A DNA stretch of 64,000 bases from Gari tellinella (taxonomy: Eukaryota; Mollusca; Bivalvia; Cardiida; Psammobiidae): assembly GCA_922989275.2 (NCBI GenBank), contig OV277864.1, positions 74,714,158 to 74,778,157 on the forward strand, written 5' to 3'. Position 1 is the first letter of the stretch. Every line of letters starts with the position of its first letter. Positions 54,240 to 63,840 of the stretch are shown here, piece after piece. The notes beneath the pieces are model-generated. The model was not told the origin of the DNA. It saw only the letters and a program-made list of their open reading frames with translations, and did not search any database. The position numbers and the translations under genes are program-made.

Positions 54240-55260
54240 TTAGTCTACATGAAGCAATTAGATCCAGATTACCAGCTCATGCAATTCTAATAAAACATGT
54301 TGCCTGATCTCTAGACTCACGTTCGAAATGTTTACTGCTAAACTCATATTGACAAGTGTTCTCTTGAGTCTTGTCTTGGATCTTGTTACAAACTTACCCA
54401 GAATGCCATTATTTAACTTTTATGGAGCTATGTACCCTATAGTTTTTCACTTTATTATATTTTTTAAAGAAAAATAAAACAAAATCTGCAATTGAGTTCC
54501 CTAATTTCCCTTACAAGTTCCGGCCTATCCCTCATTTTTCAATATCGTTTATGATGAGATTGATGCAGTGTACTCCTTTCTACTTTTAGAAGACTACAGA
54601 AGAGGGTGGTTAGAGATAATACCATAACTGGTAACTATGGAAAGAAATAACAATGGAATTTAATTGACAAGCAATTTTAAAAAAAAAAATAGCTTGTCAT
54701 TTAGAAATAAATAAATTATACCAACATCATTTTGTTTATGAGAAATTGATATTATCATACTTTTATTAAGATATATTCAAACTGACAGATTCTAATGTTA
54801 GAGAAATGATACAATGGAATGCCTTTGACAATTGTTTTTATGCACCTGCACGACTTAGTTGCGGGCATACTGTTGTTGGGTCTGTTTGTTTGTCTGTCTA
54901 CAACTTTAACTATTTAACTTTTGATGGATAAATGATTGGGTTTTACGGCACTACGACACAAAATAGGTCATATAGCGCCGATGAATGATGATAAGATGAT
55001 ATGACGTGGATTTCAGGAAGATGGTTTTGGCTATTCCCATTCGCTGACCAGTAGCGAATTGGATCAAAACCACCGATCTGCCTTCCTTTTAGTTCTTGTC
55101 TGAGGGGATAATCTCGGTCTAATAAACAGCAAAAAACTATTACAATTAATCCCAGAACTACGGCAAAGTAGGAAGGTCTCTGAGGTTAACGTTTGAACTA
55201 CATAAGATAGCGATCGTATATTTGGTTTGTTTTCTCGCCTCAAAAACTTCTCGAGCCCAG
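54240..55260. other. Intron stretch without genes
   Basis: AT-rich. A fragment at 54838-54950 (gcgggcatactgttgttggg, tgtttgtttgtctgtctac) resembles the unclassified repeat near 10520. Confidence 0.5.
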
Positions 55261-55263
55261 TAC

Positions 55264-55388
55264 AATCTGAACAAGGTGAGATTCTTTGAAAGCACAGAAA
55301 ACAAAGCAAATACGGAAAATTGCAGACTCGGTTTAATTGAGTCTGTTCATGAGCAATACTTAAATATGCAACAGTGCTCACGTCCCCT
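55264..55388 (+). repeat. Interspersed repeat N, copy 3
   Basis: From atctgaacaaggtgagattc to tgctcacgtcccct, truncated at the 3' end relative to copies 1 and 2. Confidence 0.8.
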
Positions 55389-55844
55389 AAACCTCCAACA
55401 AGGATTAAAGATATGTTGGTTCCAATAAACTATTGATCTATTTGAGAAATTACATTAAATATCATGTCACTATAAGAAATGAATTGATTGTTTCGGTGTT
55501 CATGCGAAACGAACCACCAAAATTGATCGGCAATTTAACCGTGGATCGCCAACGCGATTCATGTATTTACTGATCATTCTCGTCCTTTTCGCATGAAACC
55601 GAAAAACTTCACTTCATTTCTTAACAGGTGGAATAATGAATTGGCGTATGATAATAATTCAGAATGTGTTCTAAAGTCCTATGTAGTCTGGCTTGACATG
55701 AATAGGGTATAACACAGCCTATAACATATGCACAGGACAGAGAATCACAATAACAAGTTAACAACGCTATAAATGTTGCAAACGGACGTGTGTTTTGTAT
55801 CGTTTATAACAAAGTATATATAATTTGTTTAAATCAGAGTAATA

Positions 55845-55961
55845 AACAGAATGGAGCCTAGGCAGACGCCAAATAATTCGCCAGATCTTGCTCAAAACTG
55901 GTTGCATGGGAAATGAATTGTTTAAGCATAAAAACGATTATTGGGGAAATCTTCCGCATTG
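55845..55961. mobile_element. MITE family A1, partial, abutting a splice donor
   Basis: Hairpin remnants aacagaatggagcctaggca and ctcaaaactggttgcatggg, then the right end ttggggaaatcttccgcatt/g. The end lies 13 bp from the donor-side edge of the exon at 55975. Confidence 0.6.
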
Positions 55962-55974
55962 TACGGATATGTAC

Positions 55975-56078
55975 CTGAGACAGTCGTTGTGGAAGCGGTT
56001 GTAGCTGGAAAGAGCGATCAACCCTCCCCAAGAAGCTGACAGTGAGAAGAAAATCTGGACAGCGGCATCTTTCCAGAT
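55975..56078 (-). CDS. SLC6 gene 2, TM6 exon
   Basis: A 104-bp exon encoding [20 protein letters not shown] and [14 protein letters not shown] plus two bases of Arg. WKDA-x-x-QIFFSL-x-x-x-WG-x-L and SYN-x-FHN-x-C form the unwound TM6 region that binds substrate and chloride/sodium in this family. The serine after FFSL resembles the GlyT2-type pocket rather than the glycine of GlyT1. Acceptor: gtatttcag; donor: ag/gtacat. A partial copy of this exon's first 57 bp with its acceptor lies at 56182-56240. Confidence 0.94.
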
Positions 56079-56240
56079 CTGAAATACAATTAAAGTCACC
56101 ATGGTCTATGTCATACATTAAAAACAGGGAGCAATATTGGTCTATATCAGTGATCTACATTGAGCAATCAAACTTCCACAATGAAGCTGACAGTGAGAAG
56201 GAAATCTGGACTGCGGCATCTTTCCAGATCTGAAATACAG
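56079..56240 (-). repeat. Partial tandem copy of the TM6 exon start plus intron end
   Basis: 56182-56240 repeats the exon head (IWKDAAVQI then S in place of F, FSLSAS) including gtatttcag. The intron just before both copies also matches (accatggtctatgtcat and tcatggtcactggcat). The period is about 162 bp. The copy stops about half-way through the exon and has no donor. Confidence 0.8.
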
Positions 56241-56408
56241 CGAACAGTCTTCATGGTCACTGGCATAGCCCTTTTACTGCCTGAGTAAAGTGCTGTATCG
56301 AGTACGACCTCTTAAAGACTTTTCATCAGTCCATTGAGGGACCACCAGCATATTGTTCTGGAGGTGTCAATGTAACTGTAAAGCACGTGCAACACAATCT
56401 CAGTTTAC

Positions 56409-56635
56409 CAGGGCTGCCATAATTTGACATGAAAAATCCTTAGATTTCCAAATTTGCATTTTTCAAGTGCGATTTTACGAATTACCCCATAGCCTTTTTC
56501 TTGTTTTGTTGACATGCGAATACTTAAAGCAGGTTGTAAGTAAAGCAGATTGTGCCTTAGGGCGCATTCTGCTTTACTTTCAGCCTGCTTTAAGGTACCA
56601 TGAACTTGGAAAAATCCGGAGAAATGGCAGCCCTG
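56409..56635. mobile_element. MITE family L containing a B-type hairpin
   Basis: Ends cagggctgccataatttgac and ggagaaatggcagccctg; B hairpin about 56523-56595. Confidence 0.75.
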
Positions 56636-56895
56636 GTTTACCAGCTTATACTCATGCTCTAGTGATTTTCAATGGTTATTTCTAACCAAACTATCAAATA
56701 TAAAGGTCCGGTCTCACATAAGACGATTCAATGGTTCAATATGCACAAGACCCATGCTTTTTGCAAGGAAATTGACAGTAAATAAACTGGCAAGGCGTTA
56801 TGACCAAAAGGTCGTCAGGAGATGTCTTTAAAGCAAAAGTTTGAATCCGATTATACAGGCAGAGGGTGTCGTAATTTCAGTTAGTTGTTATTATC

Positions 56896-57375
56896 TCTTT
56901 CCTTCATAGCCTGTTTCTAGTTTTGAATACAGATGACCACTTAAAGCAAATTGAAATTAACCCTTTCCCCAATAGAAGCGCCTTTTAGCGGATATGATTT
57001 ATTCATCCGCTGAAGAAAATAGTTCCAATTTAATCAGTAATGAATATGTTTTATAGGGAATATTTTCTATATTATAGCACATGATAGCTTAAAGCAGGCT
57101 GAAAGTAAAGCAGAATACGCCTTAGGGCGCATTCTGCTTTACTTTCAGCCTGCTTTAAGTAGTCACCTATCTTAAGTACTAGAAATAGGCTATCAGGTAA
57201 AGGGTTAAAGCGAAAGGCGCCTAAAGGTGCACTCTAATTAACTTTCACTTTAGTTTTAGCTACCATCTGCTAGAAAACAGGAACATTTTCTTATGGTACA
57301 TACTAATGCCTGTATAACTTGGAACTATTTCATTCAGGTGAAGAATACACTAAAGGCGTTTGAAGTGGTGTGGTT
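56896..57375. mobile_element. MITE family B, outer copy split by another B
   Basis: The left half cttcatagcctgtttctagt to aagcaaattgaaattaa and the right half from ttaaagcgaaaggcgcctaa to gtggtgtggttaa are separated by a complete B element. Confidence 0.7.
56961..57204. mobile_element. MITE family B, nested in B, TTAA duplication
   Basis: Starts ccctttccccaatagaagcg, ends ctatcaggtaaaggg; TTAA at 56957-56960 and 57205-57208; near-perfect hairpin about 57089-57158. Confidence 0.85.
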
Positions 57376-57429
57376 AAAGAAAAGTGCTGCAACATAGTGG
57401 AGCTTTCCATTCCTCCAGTTTCATTCCGG

Positions 57430-57658
57430 TCCTAGACTTTACAGTAGGTTAAACGTTATTCTTTCCTAGTAAACTCGTTAATGTTAAAAACATTATTGCT
57501 AACAGTTTAATCCAGATCAAACAACGGGTTACCCAAACTATTTGCCGCTCATAGGAAAATAACTCATCAATATTTCTTGGAAACTGTCATTTTTTACACT
57601 TTATTACATTGTGAATTGTTTCGTTTAACGGATAAATTAGTGTTTTTTCTCTACTGTA
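57430..57658. mobile_element. MITE family A1, degenerate
   Basis: Left end cagtaggttaaacgttattc, hairpin remnants gtttaatccagatcaaacaa, right end gtgttttttctctactg. Confidence 0.6.
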
Positions 57659-57873
57659 ACCCTTTCATCGCCTATGTCGCAATGTTTACCTGTCAAACAG
57701 TTTAGATATAGAGTGATTCGATAGAGTTAATCAATAGTTCTTCAATAAAAAAGCAGAATTTGACATGAATTTGTAGACACCAAATTTAAACAGACAAAAA
57801 CTAAAAGAGTTATTGACTATTAAAGAAACCAAAGAACATCTCTACAAAGTTTCTAAAAATGCTATCAACTTAC

Positions 57874-58008
57874 CGTAGAGTCGCTAAGCCTATCTGTTTT
57901 AGGTGTGATGTAAAATTCAATTCCTTCCTTGTAACCATCGAGAAGGAGTCCTCTAACGAACAAGATGACAAGAACGACATAGGGAAATGTGGCCGTAAAG
58001 TACACTAC
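57874..58008 (-). CDS. SLC6 gene 2, TM5 exon
   Basis: A 135-bp phase-0 exon encoding [40 protein letters not shown] and LSDST. VVYFTA-x-FPY-x-x-L and G-x-x-x-GI-x-FY-x-x-P are invariant signatures of TM5 and EL3 in SLC6 carriers. Join upstream: [14 protein letters not shown]; join downstream: LSDST-IWKDA. Donor: acg/gtaagt. The exon begins GTAGTG directly after CAG, and five tandem 37-bp copies of this acceptor and exon start lie just upstream (58009-58200). Confidence 0.95.
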
Positions 58009-58200
58009 CTGTAAACATAGGGAATTGTGGTCGTAAAGTACACTGACTGCAACAGAGGGAAATGTGGCTGTAAAGTACACTATCTGTTACATAGTGAAAT
58101 GTGATCGTAAAGTACACTACCTGCAACGTAGGGAAATGTGGCTGTAAAGTACAATACCTGCAACATAGTGAAATGTGGCTGCAAAGTACACTACCAGCAA
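58009..58200 (-). repeat. 37-bp tandem copies of the TM5 exon start
   Basis: Five units read on the - strand as CAGGTAGTGTACTTTACAG followed by ccacatttccctatgttg, with small changes. Each therefore contains a pyrimidine stretch, CAG and a donor-like GTAGTG. The period of 37 is not a multiple of three, so frames differ between units. Confidence 0.9.
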
Positions 58201-58429
58201 ACCATCGATACAACTAGTTGACGACATTGTTTTGCTAAATATTGCATACAACAACTTTTAATAGACGAAAATGGACATGATTAAATGGAAAGAGGAATCT
58301 CTCATTTAAAATGTCAATGGTGAATGAGTTAATGCAGTTACATGTAATCCATTATTACGTAAAACCTCTTTCTTACATGTAAGATTACTAAAAATAAGGA
58401 GGATAAATGTGGGAATGAAAGACAAGTGA

Positions 58430-58510
58430 CAGCTTAAAGCAAGGTGAACGTAAAACAGAAAGCTCCTAAAGGAGCTTTCTGTTTTACATTCATCTTGCTT
58501 TAAGCAGCCA
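58430..58510. repeat. B-variant near-perfect hairpin
   Basis: Arms cagcttaaagcaaggtgaac and attcatcttgctttaagcag, with a perfect inner stem aacagaaagctcc/taaa/ggagctttctgtt. Confidence 0.75.
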
Positions 58511-58598
58511 CCTGCCTTTAAGGAAACATAATAACTTAATTAAGTTTTCCATTTAGAGATGTTTTGTTTGTTAGTAAGTAATAAATGTTCAACTTTAC

Positions 58599-58737
58599 CT
58601 TTCCTGATGATTTAATGGATTTGCTAAGAGCCAAAACCACAAACATAAAAGCCAACAAGTAGCACAGCACAAGTCTCCACCTCATGGGACCAAGGTCACC
58701 AAGGCCGTCACTCCAGTAGCTTCCGGTCACGTGACGC
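58599..58737 (-). CDS. SLC6 gene 2, TM4 exon
   Basis: A 139-bp exon whose first base completes Glu, giving YFE-RHVTGSYWSDGLGDLGPM, then RWRLVLCYLLAFMFVVLALS and KSIKSSGK. The pattern G-x-GD-x-G-x-x-RW-x-L-x-x-CLLLAW-like followed by K-x-SGK is standard for the EL2 end, TM4 and IL2 of SLC6. Acceptor: catgtacag; donor: aag/gtaaag. The downstream join gives SSGK-VVYFTA. Confidence 0.93.
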
Positions 58738-58759
58738 CTGTACATGTATATATTATGTC

Positions 58760-59380
58760 AGTTAACACAATTGCAGTCAGATACGGCTAATGTTTGACTC
58801 ACCTGCTAATGTATCGCCGTATTCGACTGGCAAACGTTAGCTATTCCATCCATTAAGAATACACCCCGAAACAGATCTGACCAATCAAAATATTGAAAAC
58901 CGTTTGGATTCACAACAGTAAGAAACAGCTTCTAATCACGATCTAAACATACTTGTCGATTGCTTACGTTATAATTGCTTCTAGTTTAAACATAAGCACA
59001 TTGGCAACCATATTTAAGCAGAAGAAATTTGGCAGTGAACTGATAAATAGATTATTTATCTTAAACACAAATAACTTATGTTATTGCTAGACTTCTCGTA
59101 ATTAGCCAATGCCAACTTATGTTCAACAGAAGAATGTTTAAGTTTAGATTATTACTCATATAGGAAAAAAACACAATCTCCTCTTTACCTCTTAACTGCC
59201 TCGCCCAAAGAACACTCGTTGATTGTTTTGAGTGTAACGCGGAGTCTGATCAAGATCAAAACTATTTGACACTCAACATGATACTACTTTAGTATATTTA
59301 TTTAGATTTATTTGAAAAATTAAAGCAAATGATTATTATTTAAAGCTGGTATGGCATTTAATTCGTTAACAGTTTTAATT
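58760..59380. other. Intron between the EL2 and TM4 exons
   Basis: A short inverted repeat (gatacggctaatgtttgact against gactggcaaacgttagc) lies at about 58780-58843. A decayed A2-like fragment is at 59195-59360 (cctcttaactgcctcgccca, cggagtctgatcaagatcaa). Otherwise nothing. Confidence 0.5.
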
Positions 59381-59392
59381 TATTGGTCTTAC

Positions 59393-59567
59393 TCAAAGTA
59401 TTCCTCGGACGGTAGGTGTCGCTCTATGTCGTGTTTCTTTGCTATGGTTGTGTTCCAAATTGCCACAATGGTGTTGTTTACGTTATAACAGGCCCCATTG
59501 TCTTTGTCAACATAGGTTCGATTTCTACATCCTTCTCGTGAAAGTAGGTCTATCTTGTCCAGGCACA
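59393..59567 (-). CDS. SLC6 gene 2, extracellular loop 2 exon
   Basis: A 175-bp exon (phase 1 in, phase 2 out) reading LCLDKIDLLSREGCRNRTYV, DKDNGACYNVNNTIVAIWNT, TIAKKHDIERHLPSEEYF plus GA. Joined to the upstream exon it creates C-x8-C (CRDEWSSELC), the conserved EL2 disulfide pattern of SLC6 carriers. N-x-T sequons at NRT, NNT and NTT fit the glycosylated EL2. PSEEYFE before TM4 is also conserved. Acceptor: ttgattccag; donor: ga/gtaaga. An A1 MITE end lies 16 bp upstream of the acceptor edge. Confidence 0.92.
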
Positions 59568-59582
59568 CTGGAATCAAGTAAC

Positions 59583-59826
59583 GTTGAGAATACGTTATTA
59601 TTTCCCGTTTAAACGCAAACGAAACGCAAACGCATTGCAATAAAATGTAGAAAATGACAAATGTTGACAATTATGACTATTTATTTTAATCTCAGTGGCA
59701 AATAGTTTGAAGCCTGATCAGACGCCGGGTCACCCGGCGTCTGATCTGGCTCCAAACTGTTTGCAATGGCAATAATGGGTTCTACGTTAACACGTTAATT
59801 GAGAAAGAATAACGTCTTCTCCACTG
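59583..59826. mobile_element. MITE family A1, abutting a splice acceptor
   Basis: Starts gttgagaatacgttattatt, ends gaaagaataacgtcttctcc/actg; near-perfect hairpin ggcaaatagtttgaagcctg with partner at about 59696-59764. Confidence 0.8.
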
Positions 59827-59829
59827 TAT

Positions 59830-60840
59830 AACAAATTCCACAGTGCCATTTCACACATTATCCAAGTGTTGCTCATTACATATACAGGAGTTTTTGTGCA
59901 TATGTATGCAAACACTTGTCGGTGTCTGATCTGACTCCAAACTGTTTGTCACTTTAACTATAAACTAAAATAAAATGTATATATTTTCAAAAAAACATCT
60001 AGGCGGTTTTACAGTAAACATCCTTTATGACTGTAACTTTAACCTACGTTCATTAGAGACAAATAAATACGAAAGAAGACTCAAGCAGGAAACGCAACAC
60101 AAACAATACACCCATCTCTAAAGCAGAACACACACACAGCCATACCATAACAAACACACACACACACACACACACACGCAATACCATTCCTTCATCTACA
60201 CACTAAATAGAAAACAACACGCAAGACAAACATAAAGCTAAGTGAACATAGGAGCCCGCCTTGGTACGGTCAGTAGCAATCAATAATCAATTATAAATTA
60301 ATTAATTATTAACAACAACTGGGGGGTTTAACCTGGGTTTAGGGGCGCCCAACCTCACACTTATCTCCTATATTCACCTATAAAGACGAACAGTGTACAT
60401 AAAATATAAACCCTGTTCCACAACCTTACAATCAAAAAGACCGCCAGCACAGTAAGTAAATACATGTAAAACATCTAACAAAATTCTCTGACAGGATTAT
60501 TAGTAACACGGGAAAGAATTAAACATTCAAGCCCGTGTTAAAAATAACCCACTATGGCAACGGTCAAATTGTACTCAAGCGAATAGTCTGTAGTCACGAG
60601 TAACTGTAACGTGTCCGCCAAAACGTAATCTCTTTCGCAATCAGCTATTCAAAATACGCATGGAATTCCTCCTCTAAATGGAAAAGTGAAAACTTGTTAC
60701 GGTATATGGTCCTTTTTCGGCGGAGCTGTCTGGTTTCTATTTAGCCACACTTTCCATTTGGCCACACATTTCAACCAATTATATTTGATCAGAAATTTAG
60801 AATTAAGAGCACCTGTTGATTCTGAATAGTCTGATTGGAT
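59830..60840. other. Intron stretch
   Basis: It holds part of an A1-like arm (59915-59955), the (CA)n microsatellite and a phrase tggggggtttaacctgggtt/taggggcgcc near 60320 that looks like part of an unidentified repeat. No exon is seen. Confidence 0.5.
60151..60179. repeat. (CA)n microsatellite
   Basis: About 14 units of ca, preceded by shorter interrupted ca runs from 60127. Confidence 0.95.
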
Positions 60841-60846
60841 AGTAGC

Positions 60847-61037
60847 CAGGGCTCCAGATAAGGGAATTATTTCAAAACTTAAAATCTTTATTTGTGCATT
60901 AAACCCTGTGGTGTCACTATACATTTGAATTGTCTCTTCAAGACAATCAAAATGAGTGGTAACACCATAGGGTTTGGTGCTGAAAGGAGTGAATAAATGT
61001 GATTTGTTTAGTTTACTCCCTCTTATCTGGAGCCCTG
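60847..61037. mobile_element. MITE family G
   Basis: Ends cagggctccagataagggaa and tcccTCTTATCTGGAGCCCTG-type partner. The inner hairpin is gaattgtctcttcaagacaa/tc. Confidence 0.8.
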
Positions 61038-63064
61038 TAGGCTGGTCTATGTCCAATTACAGTTTTCCCAGATATGGACTGTGAGTGTAAAATTTAGAGA
61101 CACAGACCAGACTGTTTACTACACTGGGCTGATGCAATTATGATTCATCTGAAATATTTTTATAGATATACAGAGGAAGCTAGGTGTTTTGTAATTGTTT
61201 ACTACCAATTTGTTTTAATTGTTAACTATTTGTACACATTTACCATACATTAAAAGCAATATTATATATAAATGGCCTCACGTGAGTTAAACACAATGGT
61301 GTGGTTTCATCATTATTTACAAGAGTGAAGTACAGCAGACGGTTGAATCTGTACATTTGTGTATGCTATAGCTTGTTTCAAGAAACTCTATGAATGAAGT
61401 TTGATATATAGAACAATAGATTAATGTGAGGATCTCCTACTATGAATTAAATTATTGTTTTGTTTTGCATTTCTGTACATGATAGTTTTGCATTTTAAAT
61501 AAAAGTTACTGTTTCAATTGTATACTAAGTTTATATTTTGCTTTCCATTCCAAGATATTAAAATTCATTCAATTTTGCACACCCATCTAAATAGCCTTAG
61601 TTCAACCACTCATTCCGCCGAATATCTTTTTTAAAGATATTTCTTGTTTGAAACTGGAATGGTACAAAGGAATATGAGTCATCTCGTTTGTCAAAAATTA
61701 AACCAGCAAATCAGATTACTGATTGTATTCAATGGCGGATTTCTTCTTACATGGCTTGTAATTGTTACAAAACTTTCACTGCTGCATCTGGTGGAGGAAT
61801 TACATGCGTATTTCAGATAACTGAGTGCGAAAAAACTATGATACGAGAGAACAGTGTCAGTGGCTGTAATGAAATAAGTAAATATGTAAAAGTTCCAGCC
61901 GATAAAGGTCGGTCACTGCGAAAACCGACTAGATACCCCCTGTGTTTAAGGGGGTAGGTGCACCTTTGGAAAGTAATTACCAAATTCTTCAAACTTTGCA
62001 TACAAACAGTAAAATTAGTTTCTATGACAAAACTGGTGAAAAAAGTGGGGGTACCGGACCTTTCTTTTTCACAATTTGAGATTTTTCAAGGCTACCTCCC
62101 TAAAATTGAAGCTTCACAAAAACTCCTACTTTTTTGTACTACGGTTTTTTAATCTTTATTTAAATAAATTATTTATACAAAAAGTATCCTTATTTTTATT
62201 ACCATAGTAAGACTAAACCCTGAAAATAATGTTTTGTCAAGATCCAAAATGTTTGATTTCACTGGAAAGGAGTAAAATTTACCCCACCCACTTTTTTATA
62301 ATGGGAGATTAAGGCACAGTGAAAATTGCCCTACAAATTGCAGCAAACTAATTATCAATTTTTTTATTTGTTGGTTTTAGCCTTGCAAACATAAAATGTT
62401 AGTGAAATAGCAAATAAAAACACAGGGCCCCGGATCTTATAAAAAAGATATAGATAATTTTATTAAAAATATCCATTTTTTCACTTTTTGGTGTATTTTT
62501 ACCAAAACTAATTTTTTTTTAAAAAAAATCATTTGATCCATTGAATTATCTATAACTTATAATAAAACTGTACTTCCATGAAAAGTTCATGCTTATATTC
62601 AGAGAAATTGAAATGAAATCGGATGTATCAAATTGCAACCTACCTATGAAAACGGTGTATGCTGTAAACTACGAATAGGACATACAACTTAAAAAAGTCC
62701 CTTCCGGAACGAAACCCCAATTTTTTACCGCGAAAATAGTATTTTATGACTGTATGCATTCACCAAAAAAGAGTTCTTAACGTTTTTCCGAAAATGAGTT
62801 CGTAAAAATTTTCCGAAATTTCATCATGCTCAAAGACAGGCCGACATCCTTAAGAACTTTCGTATGGACACCAGACACGACATGGGCAATTTTTATGTAC
62901 ATTTTCGTTATAAAATTAGTTATTTCACGAGGGAACCCTAGGCGATTTCTGTTCGATTTCCGTTGTATACCTTTTCTCTTTTATTTTACATGGTAGAAAA
63001 ATATAGTAAAATGTGTCCAAATACCTGTGTACGTGTATACGACTGTGTATGTACATGTACTTAC
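61038..63064. other. Intron stretch without recognisable features
   Basis: Two kilobases with no MITE of the families above, unlike the rest of the window. An 89-codon open frame at 61688-61957 has no recognisable domain. gaccgacctttatcggctgg-type words near 61900 and ttccgaaaatgagttcgtaa near 62790 may belong to an unidentified repeat. Confidence 0.5.
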
Positions 63065-63208
63065 ATTCTGAGCTCCATTCGTCTCGGCACTTCTGCCAGG
63101 GAAGTTCACTTGTAAAAGAGGAGAACAAGTAGTAGAATGACCAGCCAATGATCATGTTATAGTAGATTGCCACCATGGAAGACACGGCTACCATACCTAT
63201 CCCAACAC
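63065..63208 (-). CDS. SLC6 gene 2, TM3 exon (first exon in the window)
   Basis: A 144-bp exon (phase 1 in, phase 1 out) reading VGIGMVAVSSMVAIYYNMII, GWSFYYLFSSFTSELPWQKC and RDEWSSE. GVG-x-x-M-x-x-x-S-x-x-x-x-IYYN-x-II contains the TM3 tyrosine pair of the SLC6 substrate site. LPW-x-x-C-x-x-x-W begins the EL2 disulfide loop. Acceptor: tttgtttcag; donor: aat/gtaagt. Three exact-period partial copies of the acceptor and exon start (123 bp apart), plus two decayed ones, lie upstream. Exons for TM1-2 must lie right of the window. Confidence 0.94.
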
Positions 63209-63840
63209 CTGAAACAAATAATATGTTTCACATGTATTACAATAATATTAGGTATTTGAGAGACCAGCCAATGATCACGTTATAGTAGATTGCCACCATA
63301 GAAGACACGGCTACCATACCAAGACCAACACCTGAAACAAATAATATACTTTAAATGTGGTACAACAATATTAGGTATTTGAGAGACCAGCCAATGATCA
63401 TGTTATAGTAGATTGCCACCATAGCAGACACGGCTACCATACCTAGACCAACACCTGAAACAAATAATATGTTTTACATGTATAACAATAATATTTGGTA
63501 TTAGAGAGACCAGCCAATGATCATGTTATAGTAGATGGCCACCATGGCAGACACGGCTACCATACCCAGACCAACACCTGAAAAAGTACATTGTAATATC
63601 CAGACCAATACCTGAAGAAGTATATATGTAGTACAATAATATTTGTCATATGAGACACTAGCCAATAACCATGTTATAGTAGATACTAGCAGACACGCCA
63701 ATCATACCCATACCAACATCTAAAGAATATATATGTACTCGTATATGTACTGTGTTTGTTGCCGTGGTGGTAGGTAGTAGGGAAGCCAGCCAAGCAATGT
63801 TCCTGTTAAAGTGGCCGCTATGGCACACGGTCAGAAGCGA
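63209..63840 (-). repeat. Tandem partial copies of the TM3 exon, 123-bp period
   Basis: Copies of tttcag plus exon head start at 63331, 63454 and 63577, exactly 123 bp apart, encoding GVGLGMVAVSSMVAIYYN and near variants through IIGWS. Two decayed copies lie at about 63656-63720 and 63777-63834. Each copy ends at the same point of the exon (after GGCTGGTC) and runs into intron sequence with a stop, so none is a full alternative exon. Confidence 0.88.

Noticed and set aside
61688..61957. 89-codon frame with several cysteines
   Set aside because: No domain, splice support or paralogous match was seen; probably chance.
63209..63600. TM3 copies as alternative exons
   Set aside because: Each stops at the same internal point, runs into a stop codon and has no donor.
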